Source: Jatrophihabitans_A lederbergiae (GTDB lineage: Bacteria; Actinomycetota; Actinomycetes; Mycobacteriales; Jatrophihabitantaceae). Taken from it: a stretch of 64,000 bases of DNA. Below, one piece after another: positions 8,061-15,156 of this stretch. Position 1 is the stretch's first letter. Each line of letters starts with the position of its first letter. Where the stretch lies: positions 124,001-188,000 of the forward strand of contig NZ_JAVREH010000003.1 in NCBI RefSeq assembly GCF_031845305.1, written 5' to 3'. The notes under the pieces are model-generated. The model had not been told where the DNA came from. It made no database searches and worked only from the letters and a program-made list of their open reading frames with translations. Position numbers and translations under genes: made by a program.

Positions 8061-9530
8061 ATGACTGCCAGCCTGCCTGATCGGTCCGCGCATGCGGAGG
8101 CCGTATCAGCACTCAAAGCCTCGTACGCCGCGATCCCGTCCGGGCGTCCGGTACGGCTGGCCAAGCGCACCTCGAACCTGTTCCGACCGCGCACGGCTGA
8201 GGCGGCAGCCGGTCTGGACGTGTCCGGCCTGGCCGGCGTGATCTCCGTAGATCCGGTCGCGCGCACCGCCGACGTCCAGGGGATGTGCACGTACGAGCGG
8301 CTTGTCGAGGCGACGCTGCGGCACGGCCTGATGCCGATGGTGGTGCCGCAGCTCAAGACCATCACGCTGGGCGGTGCGGTCACCGGCCTGGGCATCGAGT
8401 CCTCGTCGTTCCGTAACGGCCTGCCGCACGAGTCGGTGCTCGAGATGGACATCCTTACCGGCGCGGGGGAATTGCTGACGGTCAGCCGCAGCGAGCACCC
8501 CGACCTGTTCGCAGGCTTCCCCAATTCCTATGGCAGCCTCGGTTACGCCGTCCGGCTGCGTATCGCGCTCGACCCGGTGCAACCCTTCGTCGCGCTGCGG
8601 CACGTCAGGTTCGACGACCTGGACGGCCTGGCCGGCGCTATCGCCGACATCACGGCGGGGCGGTCCTGGGACGGCGAGCCGGTCGACTTCCTCGATGGCG
8701 TTATGTTCGCCGCGAACGAGGCGTACCTGAGCCTCGGGCGCTGGTGCAGCAGCCCGGCCGACGCGGGGGTGGACACCGCCAGCGACTACACCGGTCAGCG
8801 AATTTTCTATCGGTCCATCCGCGAGCTCTCCCGGGATTGCCTGCATGTCGGCGACTACATCTGGCGCTGGGATACCGACTGGTTCTGGTGCTCGGGTGCC
8901 TTCGGCGTGCAGAACCCGCTGGTGCGACGGGTGTGGCCCGCGCGTTACCGGCGCAGCGACTTCTATCACCGGCTGATCGGTCTGGACCACCGATTCCGGG
9001 TGGCCCAGAAGATCGATCGGGCCCGCAAGCTGCCCTCGCGCGAGCGGGTGGTGCAGGACGTCGAGATCCCGCTCGAGCGCACGGCCGACTTCCTGCGCTG
9101 GTTCGAGCGCAACGTCGGGATGTCACCGGTGTGGCTGTGCCCGCTCCGGCTGCGCCAGCCCGCGACCGGGCCTGCTGCAGCCAGCGGTACTGGCGCCGAG
9201 CAGGCTGACGGTGGTAGAGCTGAAAGCGAGTCGATGGGCGCCAAGCCATGGCCGCTGTACCCGCTCTCCCCGGGCCAGAGCTACGTCAACGTGGGATTCT
9301 GGGGAACGGTCCCGATCGCCGAGGGCAGGCAGGACGGCGATGTCAATCGCCTCATCGAGACAGCCGTCGCCGATCACGCCGGGCACAAGTCGCTGTACTC
9401 CGACGCCTACTACGACGAGGACACGTTCAACGCCGTCTACGGCGGGGCCGTGTACGCGGAACTCAAGGAAGAATACGATCCCGGTCATCGACTGACCGGC
9501 CTCTACGAGAAGGCGGTGGGGCGGCGATGA
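8061..9530 (+). CDS. tmsA: FAD-binding oxidoreductase, TmsA/BfaA-like (10-methyl fatty acid synthesis)
   Basis: A 489-residue flavoprotein of the FAD_binding_4 (VAO/DprE1-like) superfamily. The FAD-binding core shows VVPQLKTITLGGAVTGLGIESSSFRNGLPHESV (residues about 95-130) and FPNSYGSLGYAVRLRI. Its stop overlaps the next gene's start (ATGA). That gene is a cyclopropane-synthase-type methyltransferase. This pair is the arrangement of bfaA/bfaB and tmsA/tmsB, which make 10-methylstearic (tuberculostearic) acid: the methyltransferase adds a 10-methylene group to oleoyl phospholipid and the flavoprotein reduces it with NADPH. The name rests on domain pairing and adjacency. Another sterol-reductase-like activity cannot be excluded. 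Confidence 0.75.
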   Translation: MTASLPDRSAHAEAVSALKASYAAIPSGRPVRLAKRTSNLFRPRTAEAAAGLDVSGLAGVISVDPVARTADVQGMCTYERLVEATLRHGLMPMVVPQLKTITLGGAVTGLGIESSSFRNGLPHESVLEMDILTGAGELLTVSRSEHPDLFAGFPNSYGSLGYAVRLRIALDPVQPFVALRHVRFDDLDGLAGAIADITAGRSWDGEPVDFLDGVMFAANEAYLSLGRWCSSPADAGVDTASDYTGQRIFYRSIRELSRDCLHVGDYIWRWDTDWFWCSGAFGVQNPLVRRVWPARYRRSDFYHRLIGLDHRFRVAQKIDRARKLPSRERVVQDVEIPLERTADFLRWFERNVGMSPVWLCPLRLRQPATGPAAASGTGAEQADGGRAESESMGAKPWPLYPLSPGQSYVNVGFWGTVPIAEGRQDGDVNRLIETAVADHAGHKSLYSDAYYDEDTFNAVYGGAVYAELKEEYDPGHRLTGLYEKAVGRR

Positions 9531-10792
9531 AAATTGCTGATGCTGTTCAGACACTGACGGTGGACGCGCCGCCGATCCGGTTCGAGGCTTACGACGGCAG
9601 CGCCTTCGGTGATGCGGGCGCGCCGTTCAGCCTGCGATTGGTGAGCGAACGCGGCTTGAGCTACTTGGCAACCGCGCCCGGTGACCTGGGGCTGGCGCGG
9701 GCGTACGTGGCCGGTGACCTCGACCTCGCCGGCGCCCATCCGGGTGACCCGTACGAGGCGCTGAAGGCGCTGGGTACTTGGCGGTTCCGGCGCCCCACCC
9801 CGCGCGAGGTCAGCGTGCTGGTGCGCGAGATCGGCTGGCGTCGGCTGATGCCACCGACACCACCGCCGCAGGAATCGCTGCCCCGCTGGCGGCGCAACCT
9901 CGAGGGCCTCCGGCACTCACGCAACCGCGACGCGGGCGCTATCGGCAAGCATTACGACGTCTCGAACCGGTTCTACGAGCTCGTTCTCGGCCCGTCGATG
10001 GCCTACACCTGCGCGGTGTTCCGGAAGCCGGACGCCAGCTTGGAAGAGGCCCAGGAGGAGAAGTTCGACCTGGTCGCCCGCAAGCTGGGTTTGGCGCCGG
10101 GCATGCGACTGCTCGACGTCGGGTGCGGCTGGGGCGGCATGGTGCGGCACGCGGCGAAGCACTACGGCGTGCAGGCGCTCGGCGTGACGCTGTCGGCCGA
10201 GCAGGCGAGCTGGGCGCGGGCCGCGGTCGAGCGTGACGGGCTGACGGGTCAGGTCGAGATCCTGCACAGGGATTACCGTGATTCTCCCGGGTCGAATTAC
10301 GACGCCGTCAGCTCGATCGGCCTGCTGGAGCACGTCGGGGTGAAGAACTACCCGTCGTACTTCGGGTATCTGGCGGGCAAGCTGCGCGACGGTGGCCGGC
10401 TGCTCAACCACTGCATCACCCGCCCGGACAACCTCGCGAGGGCTCTGCCGGGTCAGTTCATCGACCGCTACGTGTTTCCCGACGGTGAGCTGACCGGCTC
10501 CGGTCGGATCATCACCGAGGCGCAGAACGCGGGCCTGGAGGTGCGCCACGAAGAGAACCTGCGTGAGCACTACGCGTTGACGCTGCGCGAGTGGAACGCC
10601 AACCTCGTCGCGAACTGGGACGCCTGTGTCGCGGAAGTGGGGGAGGCGACCGCGCGCGTGTGGGGCCTGTACATGGCGGGTTCCCGGCTTGGCTTCGAGA
10701 CCAATGGGGTGCAGTTACACCAGGTGCTGGCGGTCAAGGTGCCCGAGTCCGGCGATGCCGGCTTTCCGCTGCGGCCCGACTGGCAGTCCTGA
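9527..10792 (+). CDS. tmsB: SAM-dependent methyltransferase of the cyclopropane fatty acid synthase family, TmsB/BfaB-like
   Basis: A 421-residue CFA-synthase-type enzyme. The substrate-side block IGKHYDVSNRFYELVLGP (about residue 140) is followed by YTCAVF, the SAM motif RLLDVGCGWGGM (about residue 195) and SIGLLEHVG. Start ATG 9527 overlaps the tmsA stop by four bases; the frame stays open further upstream but only as a shadow of tmsA. It should methylenate the double bond of oleoyl chains in membrane phospholipid. A plain cyclopropane synthase is the alternative, but the coupled flavoprotein argues for 10-methyl products. Length is close to the 420-430 residues of UfaA1/BfaB-like proteins. 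Confidence 0.78.
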   Translation: MKIADAVQTLTVDAPPIRFEAYDGSAFGDAGAPFSLRLVSERGLSYLATAPGDLGLARAYVAGDLDLAGAHPGDPYEALKALGTWRFRRPTPREVSVLVREIGWRRLMPPTPPPQESLPRWRRNLEGLRHSRNRDAGAIGKHYDVSNRFYELVLGPSMAYTCAVFRKPDASLEEAQEEKFDLVARKLGLAPGMRLLDVGCGWGGMVRHAAKHYGVQALGVTLSAEQASWARAAVERDGLTGQVEILHRDYRDSPGSNYDAVSSIGLLEHVGVKNYPSYFGYLAGKLRDGGRLLNHCITRPDNLARALPGQFIDRYVFPDGELTGSGRIITEAQNAGLEVRHEENLREHYALTLREWNANLVANWDACVAEVGEATARVWGLYMAGSRLGFETNGVQLHQVLAVKVPESGDAGFPLRPDWQS

Positions 10793-10884
10793 GCCAGCCG
10801 TTCGGCAGACTGTCGACACGACGACTTGGTGCCGGGAGTCCGGCCCATCGCTGGGCAGCACCGCAACGTGACGCCCCGCAGCTT

Positions 10885-11334
10885 TCAGGACGTGGTGTGC
10901 AGCCAAGTCGTGAGGGCCTGCAGACGTTCGGCGTTTCGCTTCTTGCCCATAGCCAACGGGTACCTGCCGACGTCGATGTTGTAGACAGTCCCATCCCATA
11001 GTAGCGCTTGCAATGATTGCTGGCCGAGCCTGGTGCCACCGCTCGTCCCGAGCCGGAACTCCTCGATCTCGGTCCGTGTGAGTACGCGGGTGCCGAGGTT
11101 GTTGCGAATGGCCAGTGTGCCGTCTGGTGCGGACGTGACGCCGAGCCTCAGCAGCCGGTAGCCGAGTCCCAGCCCGAATGCCATGAATACGAGGCCGATG
11201 GCGGCCGACGCTCCGTGCACGTGGATTATTGTGCTCCAGCCGACCATGGCGAGCCAGAAGATCAAGAAGGCAACAACGTAGACACGGATGAGGAGCGGCG
11301 GGCGGATCGTCACGTTGTTCGTGTCACTGGTCAC
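10885..11334 (-). CDS. Small membrane protein with a bacterial PH-like domain
   Basis: A 149-residue protein. Two N-terminal hydrophobic segments (LLIRVYVVAFLIFWLAMVGW and AAIGLVFMAFGLGLGYRLL) are followed by a PH-like module: GTLAIRNNLGTRVLTRTEIEEFRLG...LLWDGTVYNIDV. This layout is common for the bPH_6 family of actinobacterial membrane proteins of unknown role. It begins with GTG 9 nt after the pepN stop and is probably read with pepN. It converges with tmsB across a 92-nt gap in which I see no clear terminator. Confidence 0.7.
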   Translation of the reverse strand: MTSDTNNVTIRPPLLIRVYVVAFLIFWLAMVGWSTIIHVHGASAAIGLVFMAFGLGLGYRLLRLGVTSAPDGTLAIRNNLGTRVLTRTEIEEFRLGTSGGTRLGQQSLQALLWDGTVYNIDVGRYPLAMGKKRNAERLQALTTWLHTTS

Positions 11335-11343
11335 AGCGGTCCG

Positions 11344-13989
11344 TTACGCTGCCGAGCCCGCGGTGGTGTCGGTGGCACGAGCAGCCAGCGCCCGCGCCAC
11401 GTCCGCGCGGCCTTCGCCGACCAGCCGGCGCAGCGCGGCCGGGTGCTTCGGGTCCGCCAGGAACTCGTCCGCCCGCCGCAGGGTGTCTTCGGAGATCGCG
11501 GTGGACCAGGTCGGGAACATGCCGACGATGATGTCGGAGGCCATCTCCGGCGTACGGTGCTGCCACACGTCCGCGGCCTGCTCGAAGTACTTCGCCGTGT
11601 ACGGCGCGAGTAGTTCCCCCTGCAACGAATGGTGAAATCCGTTCAGCACCGCCCGCATCAGAGCGTTGCTGAGGCTCTGGTCGGTGAGCGCCGCCGACCA
11701 CGCGGCCGCCTTCGCCTCGGCGGTCGGCACCAGCGCCCGCGCGGTGGCCGCGGCCCGGGCGCCGGCAGAGGTCTTGTCAAGCTGCGCCTGCGCCGCGATC
11801 TCGGCCTCTCCAGCCCGGCCCCGGGCGACGAGGGCGAACAGCAGCGACCAGCGCAGGTCGGTGTCCATCGCCAGCCCTTCCAGCGTCCGCTCGCCGGAGA
11901 CCAGGTCCGCGATGAACTGAACCTGCTCGTCGGTGCATGCCGAGCCGAGCAGGGCCTGCACCCACGCCAGCTGGTGGTCCGATCCCGGGGCAGCGTTGCA
12001 CGCCGCGGTCATCGCCACGTCGCCGAAGGCCGCCCGTCCGGTGTCGGCCCACTCCGGGTCGGCGTAGATCTCCAGCGCCCGCAGGGATTGCCGGATGATG
12101 GACTGGACGACGCCGATCTCGGACTCCGCCGGCAGCCCGGCCATTGCCAGCTCCAGGTACTCGCGGATGGCCAGCTCGCCGTCGCGCACCATGTCCCAGG
12201 CCGCGGACCAGCACAGGGTCCGCGCCAGCGAGTCCTCCAGCGCGCCGAGACCGCCGGCCAGCAGCGTCTGCAGGCTGTGCGCGTCCAGGCGCACCTTGCA
12301 GTACGTCAGATCATCGTCATTGACCAGCACCAGGTCCGGCCGGACCGTCCCGACCAGCTCGGCAATGTCGGTGCGGTCGCCGTCCAGGTTGACCTCGACG
12401 CGGCCGGTGCGCGCCAGCTTGCCGTGGCCGTCGTAGGAGTACAGGCCGACGTCGAGGCGGTGCGGGCGCAGCACGTTGTCCTTGGCCGTGGTGGTCGGGG
12501 CCGTTTGGGTCAGCGCGAACGAGCTGAAAGTCCCGTCCTCGTCGACGGTGAAGTCAGCGGAGATGGTGTTGATGCCGCTGGTCTCGAGCCAGCGCTTGGC
12601 CCAGTCCGCCAACTCGCGGCCGGACGCCGCCTTGAGCGAGGTCAGCAGATCCTGCAGCGTGGTGTTGGAGTAGGCGTGGTCGGCGAAGTACTGCCGGACC
12701 CCGGCGAGGAATTCGTCCAGCCCCACATAGGCCACCAGCTGCTTCAGGACGCTGGCGCCCTTGGCGTAGGTGATGCCGTCGAAGTTGACCTCGACCGCTT
12801 CGGCGTCGGGGATCTCGCAGGCGATGGGGTGGGTCGAGGGCAGCTGGTCCTGCCGGTACGCCCAGGTCTTCTCGGTGTTGGCGAAGGTGGTCCAGGCATG
12901 CGTCCACCGGGTGGCCTGCGCCTGCGAGATGGTCGCCGCCCACTCGGCGAACGACTCGTTCAGCCAGAGGTCGTCGAACCAGCGCATCGTCACCAGGTCG
13001 CCGAACCACATGTGTGCCATCTCGTGCAGCACGGTGGTGGCCCGGCGCTCGTAGCGGGTGTCGGTGACCCGACTGCGGAACACGTAGTCCTCGAGGAACG
13101 TCACGCAGCCGGCATTCTCCATCGCCCCGGCGTTGAACTCGGGCACGAAGAGCTGGTCGTACTTGCCGAAGGCGTAACGAACTCCGAAGTTCTGGTGGTA
13201 CCAGTCAAAGCCCTGCTTGGTGACCGTGAACAGGTCCTCGGTGTCGAAGAACTGGCTCAGCGACGTGCGGCAGTACAGCCCCAGGTCTATGCCGTCGTGG
13301 TGGTCGAGAGCCTCGAAGAACGGGCCCGCGACCAGCGCGGTGATGTAGGTGCTCATCGGTGGCGTCGTCGCGAACTCGGTGCGGGCCGAACCCCTGCCTG
13401 CGTCGGTCACCTCACCCGCGGCGCCGTTGGAGATGACCTTCCAGTGCGCCGGAGCGGTGACCCGCAGCGAGAACGGCGCCTTCAGGTTGGGCTGGTCGAA
13501 GCAGGCGTACATCCGCTTGGCATCGGTCGTCTCGAACTGGGTGTAGAGGTAGACCTCTTCATCCACCGGGTCCACGAAGCGGTGCAGGCCCTGCCCGATC
13601 GTGGTGTAGAGCAGGTCGGCGTCGACCACGAGCACGTTCCGGTCGGCGAGCCCGGTCAGCGTGATCCCGTGCTCCGGGTCATAGCCGCTGGTGTCGACCG
13701 CCGTGCCGTTCAGGGCGACCTCGTGCAGGCGGTCGGCCACCACGTCGATGAAGGTGCTCGCCCCCGGCTCGGAGGCAGTGAACGTCACGGTGGTGCGCGA
13801 ACGGAACGTCCGGACGCTCGGCTCGCCACTTGCGTCGGTGAGATCGAGGTTGACGTCGTAACCGGATACCTGGAGGAGTTCCTGCCGGCGCCTCGCGTCC
13901 TCTCTGGTGAGATTGGGAACGCGAACGGTGTTGGCGTCGATGAGGGTGTCGCTTGCACCGTCGTCGGCACCGGTGTGGTCGTGGCGCAC
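11344..13989 (-). CDS. pepN: Aminopeptidase N, M1 family
   Basis: An 881-residue zinc metallopeptidase that removes N-terminal residues from peptides in the cytoplasm. The exopeptidase motif GAMENAG and the zinc site HEMAHMWFGDLVTMRWFDDLWLNESFAEW (HExxH plus distal Glu) are intact. A long helical ERAP1-type C-terminal domain follows. The start is the GTG at 13989: GAAGGAG lies about 9 nt upstream. A TTG six codons earlier has no SD. Length is close to Rv2467 (861 residues, recalled). The divergent DsbA-like gene shares its upstream region, which contains three 17-bp tandem repeats. Confidence 0.95.
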   Translation of the reverse strand: MRHDHTGADDGASDTLIDANTVRVPNLTREDARRRQELLQVSGYDVNLDLTDASGEPSVRTFRSRTTVTFTASEPGASTFIDVVADRLHEVALNGTAVDTSGYDPEHGITLTGLADRNVLVVDADLLYTTIGQGLHRFVDPVDEEVYLYTQFETTDAKRMYACFDQPNLKAPFSLRVTAPAHWKVISNGAAGEVTDAGRGSARTEFATTPPMSTYITALVAGPFFEALDHHDGIDLGLYCRTSLSQFFDTEDLFTVTKQGFDWYHQNFGVRYAFGKYDQLFVPEFNAGAMENAGCVTFLEDYVFRSRVTDTRYERRATTVLHEMAHMWFGDLVTMRWFDDLWLNESFAEWAATISQAQATRWTHAWTTFANTEKTWAYRQDQLPSTHPIACEIPDAEAVEVNFDGITYAKGASVLKQLVAYVGLDEFLAGVRQYFADHAYSNTTLQDLLTSLKAASGRELADWAKRWLETSGINTISADFTVDEDGTFSSFALTQTAPTTTAKDNVLRPHRLDVGLYSYDGHGKLARTGRVEVNLDGDRTDIAELVGTVRPDLVLVNDDDLTYCKVRLDAHSLQTLLAGGLGALEDSLARTLCWSAAWDMVRDGELAIREYLELAMAGLPAESEIGVVQSIIRQSLRALEIYADPEWADTGRAAFGDVAMTAACNAAPGSDHQLAWVQALLGSACTDEQVQFIADLVSGERTLEGLAMDTDLRWSLLFALVARGRAGEAEIAAQAQLDKTSAGARAAATARALVPTAEAKAAAWSAALTDQSLSNALMRAVLNGFHHSLQGELLAPYTAKYFEQAADVWQHRTPEMASDIIVGMFPTWSTAISEDTLRRADEFLADPKHPAALRRLVGEGRADVARALAARATDTTAGSAA

Positions 13990-14036
13990 GGAATGCCGCT
14001 CCTTCAAGCTACGTTGGCGTTTAGTGAAGTTACTCT

Positions 14037-14087
14037 TTCATATCTGCCAAGACTTCATATCTGCCAAGACTTCATATCTGCCAAGAC
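14037..14087. repeat. Three perfect 17-bp tandem repeats in the pepN/dsbA intergenic region
   Basis: The unit TTCATATCTGCCAAGAC occurs at 14037-14053, 14054-14070 and 14071-14087 without a mismatch. It fills half of the 112-nt gap between two divergent genes and ends 14 nt before the dsbA-like ATG. It is markedly less GC-rich than its surroundings. It could be an iterated binding site or a slippage product. Confidence 0.95.
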
Positions 14088-14101
14088 GTTAGGGGTATCT
14101 G

Positions 14102-14725
14102 ATGACCACGGTAGGGGATGCGGCGCGGCCCACGGTCGACTTCTGGTTCGATCCGTTGTGCCCGTTCGCCTGGATCACCTCACGATGGATCCTGGAGGTC
14201 GAGAAGGAACGCGACATCGATCTCAATTTCCACGTCATGTCGCTTGCGGTGCTCAACGCCGACCGCGAGCTGCCGGCGGACTACCGCGCGATGATGGACG
14301 AGGCGTGGGGTCCGGTCCGGGTGGCGATCGCGGCGGAGGAGCAGGCCGGCACACCGGTACTGCGCAAGCTCTACACCGCCCTGGGCACCAAGCGCCATGA
14401 CGAGGGACGGGAGCTGGACCGCGCGGTGATCATCGAGGCGCTGGCCGAGGCCGGCCTGCCGGAGAGCCTCGCCGACGCCGCCGATTCCACCGACTACGAC
14501 GAGGCCCTGACCACCTCGCACCACGCCGGCATGGACCCGGTCGGCATGGACGTCGGCACCCCGGTGATCCACGTCGACGGCGTCGCGTTCTTCGGCCCGG
14601 TGCTGACCCGCAGCCCGCGCGGCGAGGACGCGGTCAAGGTCTGGGACGGCACCCGGCTGCTGGCGGGATACCCGTACTTCTTCGAGCTCAAGCGCACCCG
14701 CACCGAGTCGCCGCGGTTCGACTGA
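14102..14725 (+). CDS. DsbA-family mycothiol-dependent reductase, Rv2466c-like
   Basis: A 207-residue thioredoxin-fold protein closely resembling M. tuberculosis Rv2466c as I recall it: WFDPLCPFAWITSRWILEVEK, FHVMSLAVLN, AWGPVRVAIAAE, HHAGMD..VG.DVGTP.IHV.GVAFFGPVL, YPYFFELKRTRTESPRFD. Rv2466c has the active site CPWC; here it is CPFA, so only the first Cys remains and the resolving Cys is Ala. A monothiol mechanism with mycothiol is therefore likely. AGGGG 7 nt before the ATG may act as SD, or TAGGGG (14090-14095) as a -10. Divergent from pepN, as in mycobacteria. No signal peptide, so cytoplasmic. Confidence 0.85.
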   Translation: MTTVGDAARPTVDFWFDPLCPFAWITSRWILEVEKERDIDLNFHVMSLAVLNADRELPADYRAMMDEAWGPVRVAIAAEEQAGTPVLRKLYTALGTKRHDEGRELDRAVIIEALAEAGLPESLADAADSTDYDEALTTSHHAGMDPVGMDVGTPVIHVDGVAFFGPVLTRSPRGEDAVKVWDGTRLLAGYPYFFELKRTRTESPRFD

Positions 14726-14726
14726 C

Positions 14727-15070
14727 ATGGCACCCGCGGGACCAGAACCGCTGTTTCACCTCGTCCCCGAGCCGCAGTGGCGTGCTGCCAGAGAGACCGG
14801 CGTGTACGCGCCGGTCTCTCTGGCAGCGGAGGGCTTCGTGCACTTCTCCTACCGTGAGCAGGTCGCCGGGACCGCCACCGGCTCTATGCCGACAAGCAGG
14901 ACCTGATCGTGGTCGAGGTGGACCCGGCCAGGCTCGGGCAGCCAGTCGTGGACGAGGACCTCTACGGTGCCGACGAGGAGTTTCCGCATGTGTACGCGGC
15001 CATTCCGACGTCGGCCGCGGTGGCCGAGCACCCGCTGCGCCGCACGCCGCACGGCCAGTTCGAGTTCTGA
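14727..15070 (+). pseudogene. DUF952 family protein, broken by a single-base frameshift
   Basis: The first frame reads MAPAGPEPLFHLVPEPQWRA...SLAAEGFVHFSYREQVAGTA to about 14876. From about 14879 the next frame continues the family pattern: RLYADKQDLIVVEVDP, then LYGADEEFPHVYAAIP, ending HGQFEF at TGA 15068-15070. Adding one base near 14877-14879 would restore a normal DUF952 protein of about 115 residues. As written, translation stops after about 60 residues. ATG lies 1 nt after the dsbA-like stop. This may be a real inactivating deletion or an assembly error; a strong hairpin sits 50 nt upstream of the lesion. Confidence 0.8.
14784..14827. repeat. Perfect 19-bp inverted repeat inside the DUF952 frame
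   Basis: Arms 14784-14802 (begins GCTGCCAGAGAG) and 14809-14827 (begins CGCCGGTCTCTC) are exact reverse complements separated by the 6-nt loop TGTACG. The sequence encodes the expected DUF952 residues, so it is not an insertion. Confidence 0.95.
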
Positions 15071-15081
15071 CCCAGGCCGAC

Positions 15082-15126
15082 CGAAGCCACCGGTCGAGCG
15101 GATGAGCGCTCAACCGGTGGCGTTCG
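15082..15126 (+). terminator. Long hairpin between the DUF952 gene and valS
   Basis: CGAAGCCACCGGTCGAGCG (15082-15100) pairs with 15107-15126 over 19-20 positions with one mismatch and one bulge; the loop is 6 nt. There is no T-run, as is common for actinobacterial terminators. It ends 19 nt before the valS -10 element. Confidence 0.6.
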
Positions 15127-15144
15127 GGGCGCCTGTGCTGTCGG

Positions 15145-15156
15145 TATGCTTGCGCG
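15145..15156 (+). promoter_or_regulatory. -10 element for a leaderless valS mRNA
   Basis: TATGCT at 15145-15150 is followed by 6 nt and the GTG start. No SD and no T-box leader fits between the terminator and the start codon. Confidence 0.5.

Noticed and set aside
9248..9526. Upstream extension of TmsB
   Set aside because: It is the alternate frame of tmsA. CFA-type homology and the ATGA overlap support the start at 9527.
11629..14400. 923-codon open frame antisense to pepN
   Set aside because: It is the reverse-strand shadow of pepN, caused by high GC and few stops. It shows no domain and crosses the divergent promoter region.
14727..15070. Toxin-antitoxin or mobile element as explanation for the hairpin region
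   Set aside because: Both frames encode DUF952 family sequence, and there is no transposase or target duplication.
15071..15156. T-box leader for valS
   Set aside because: Only 86 nt separate the DUF952 stop from the GTG, and they are filled by a hairpin and a -10 element. No specifier or T-box sequence is seen.
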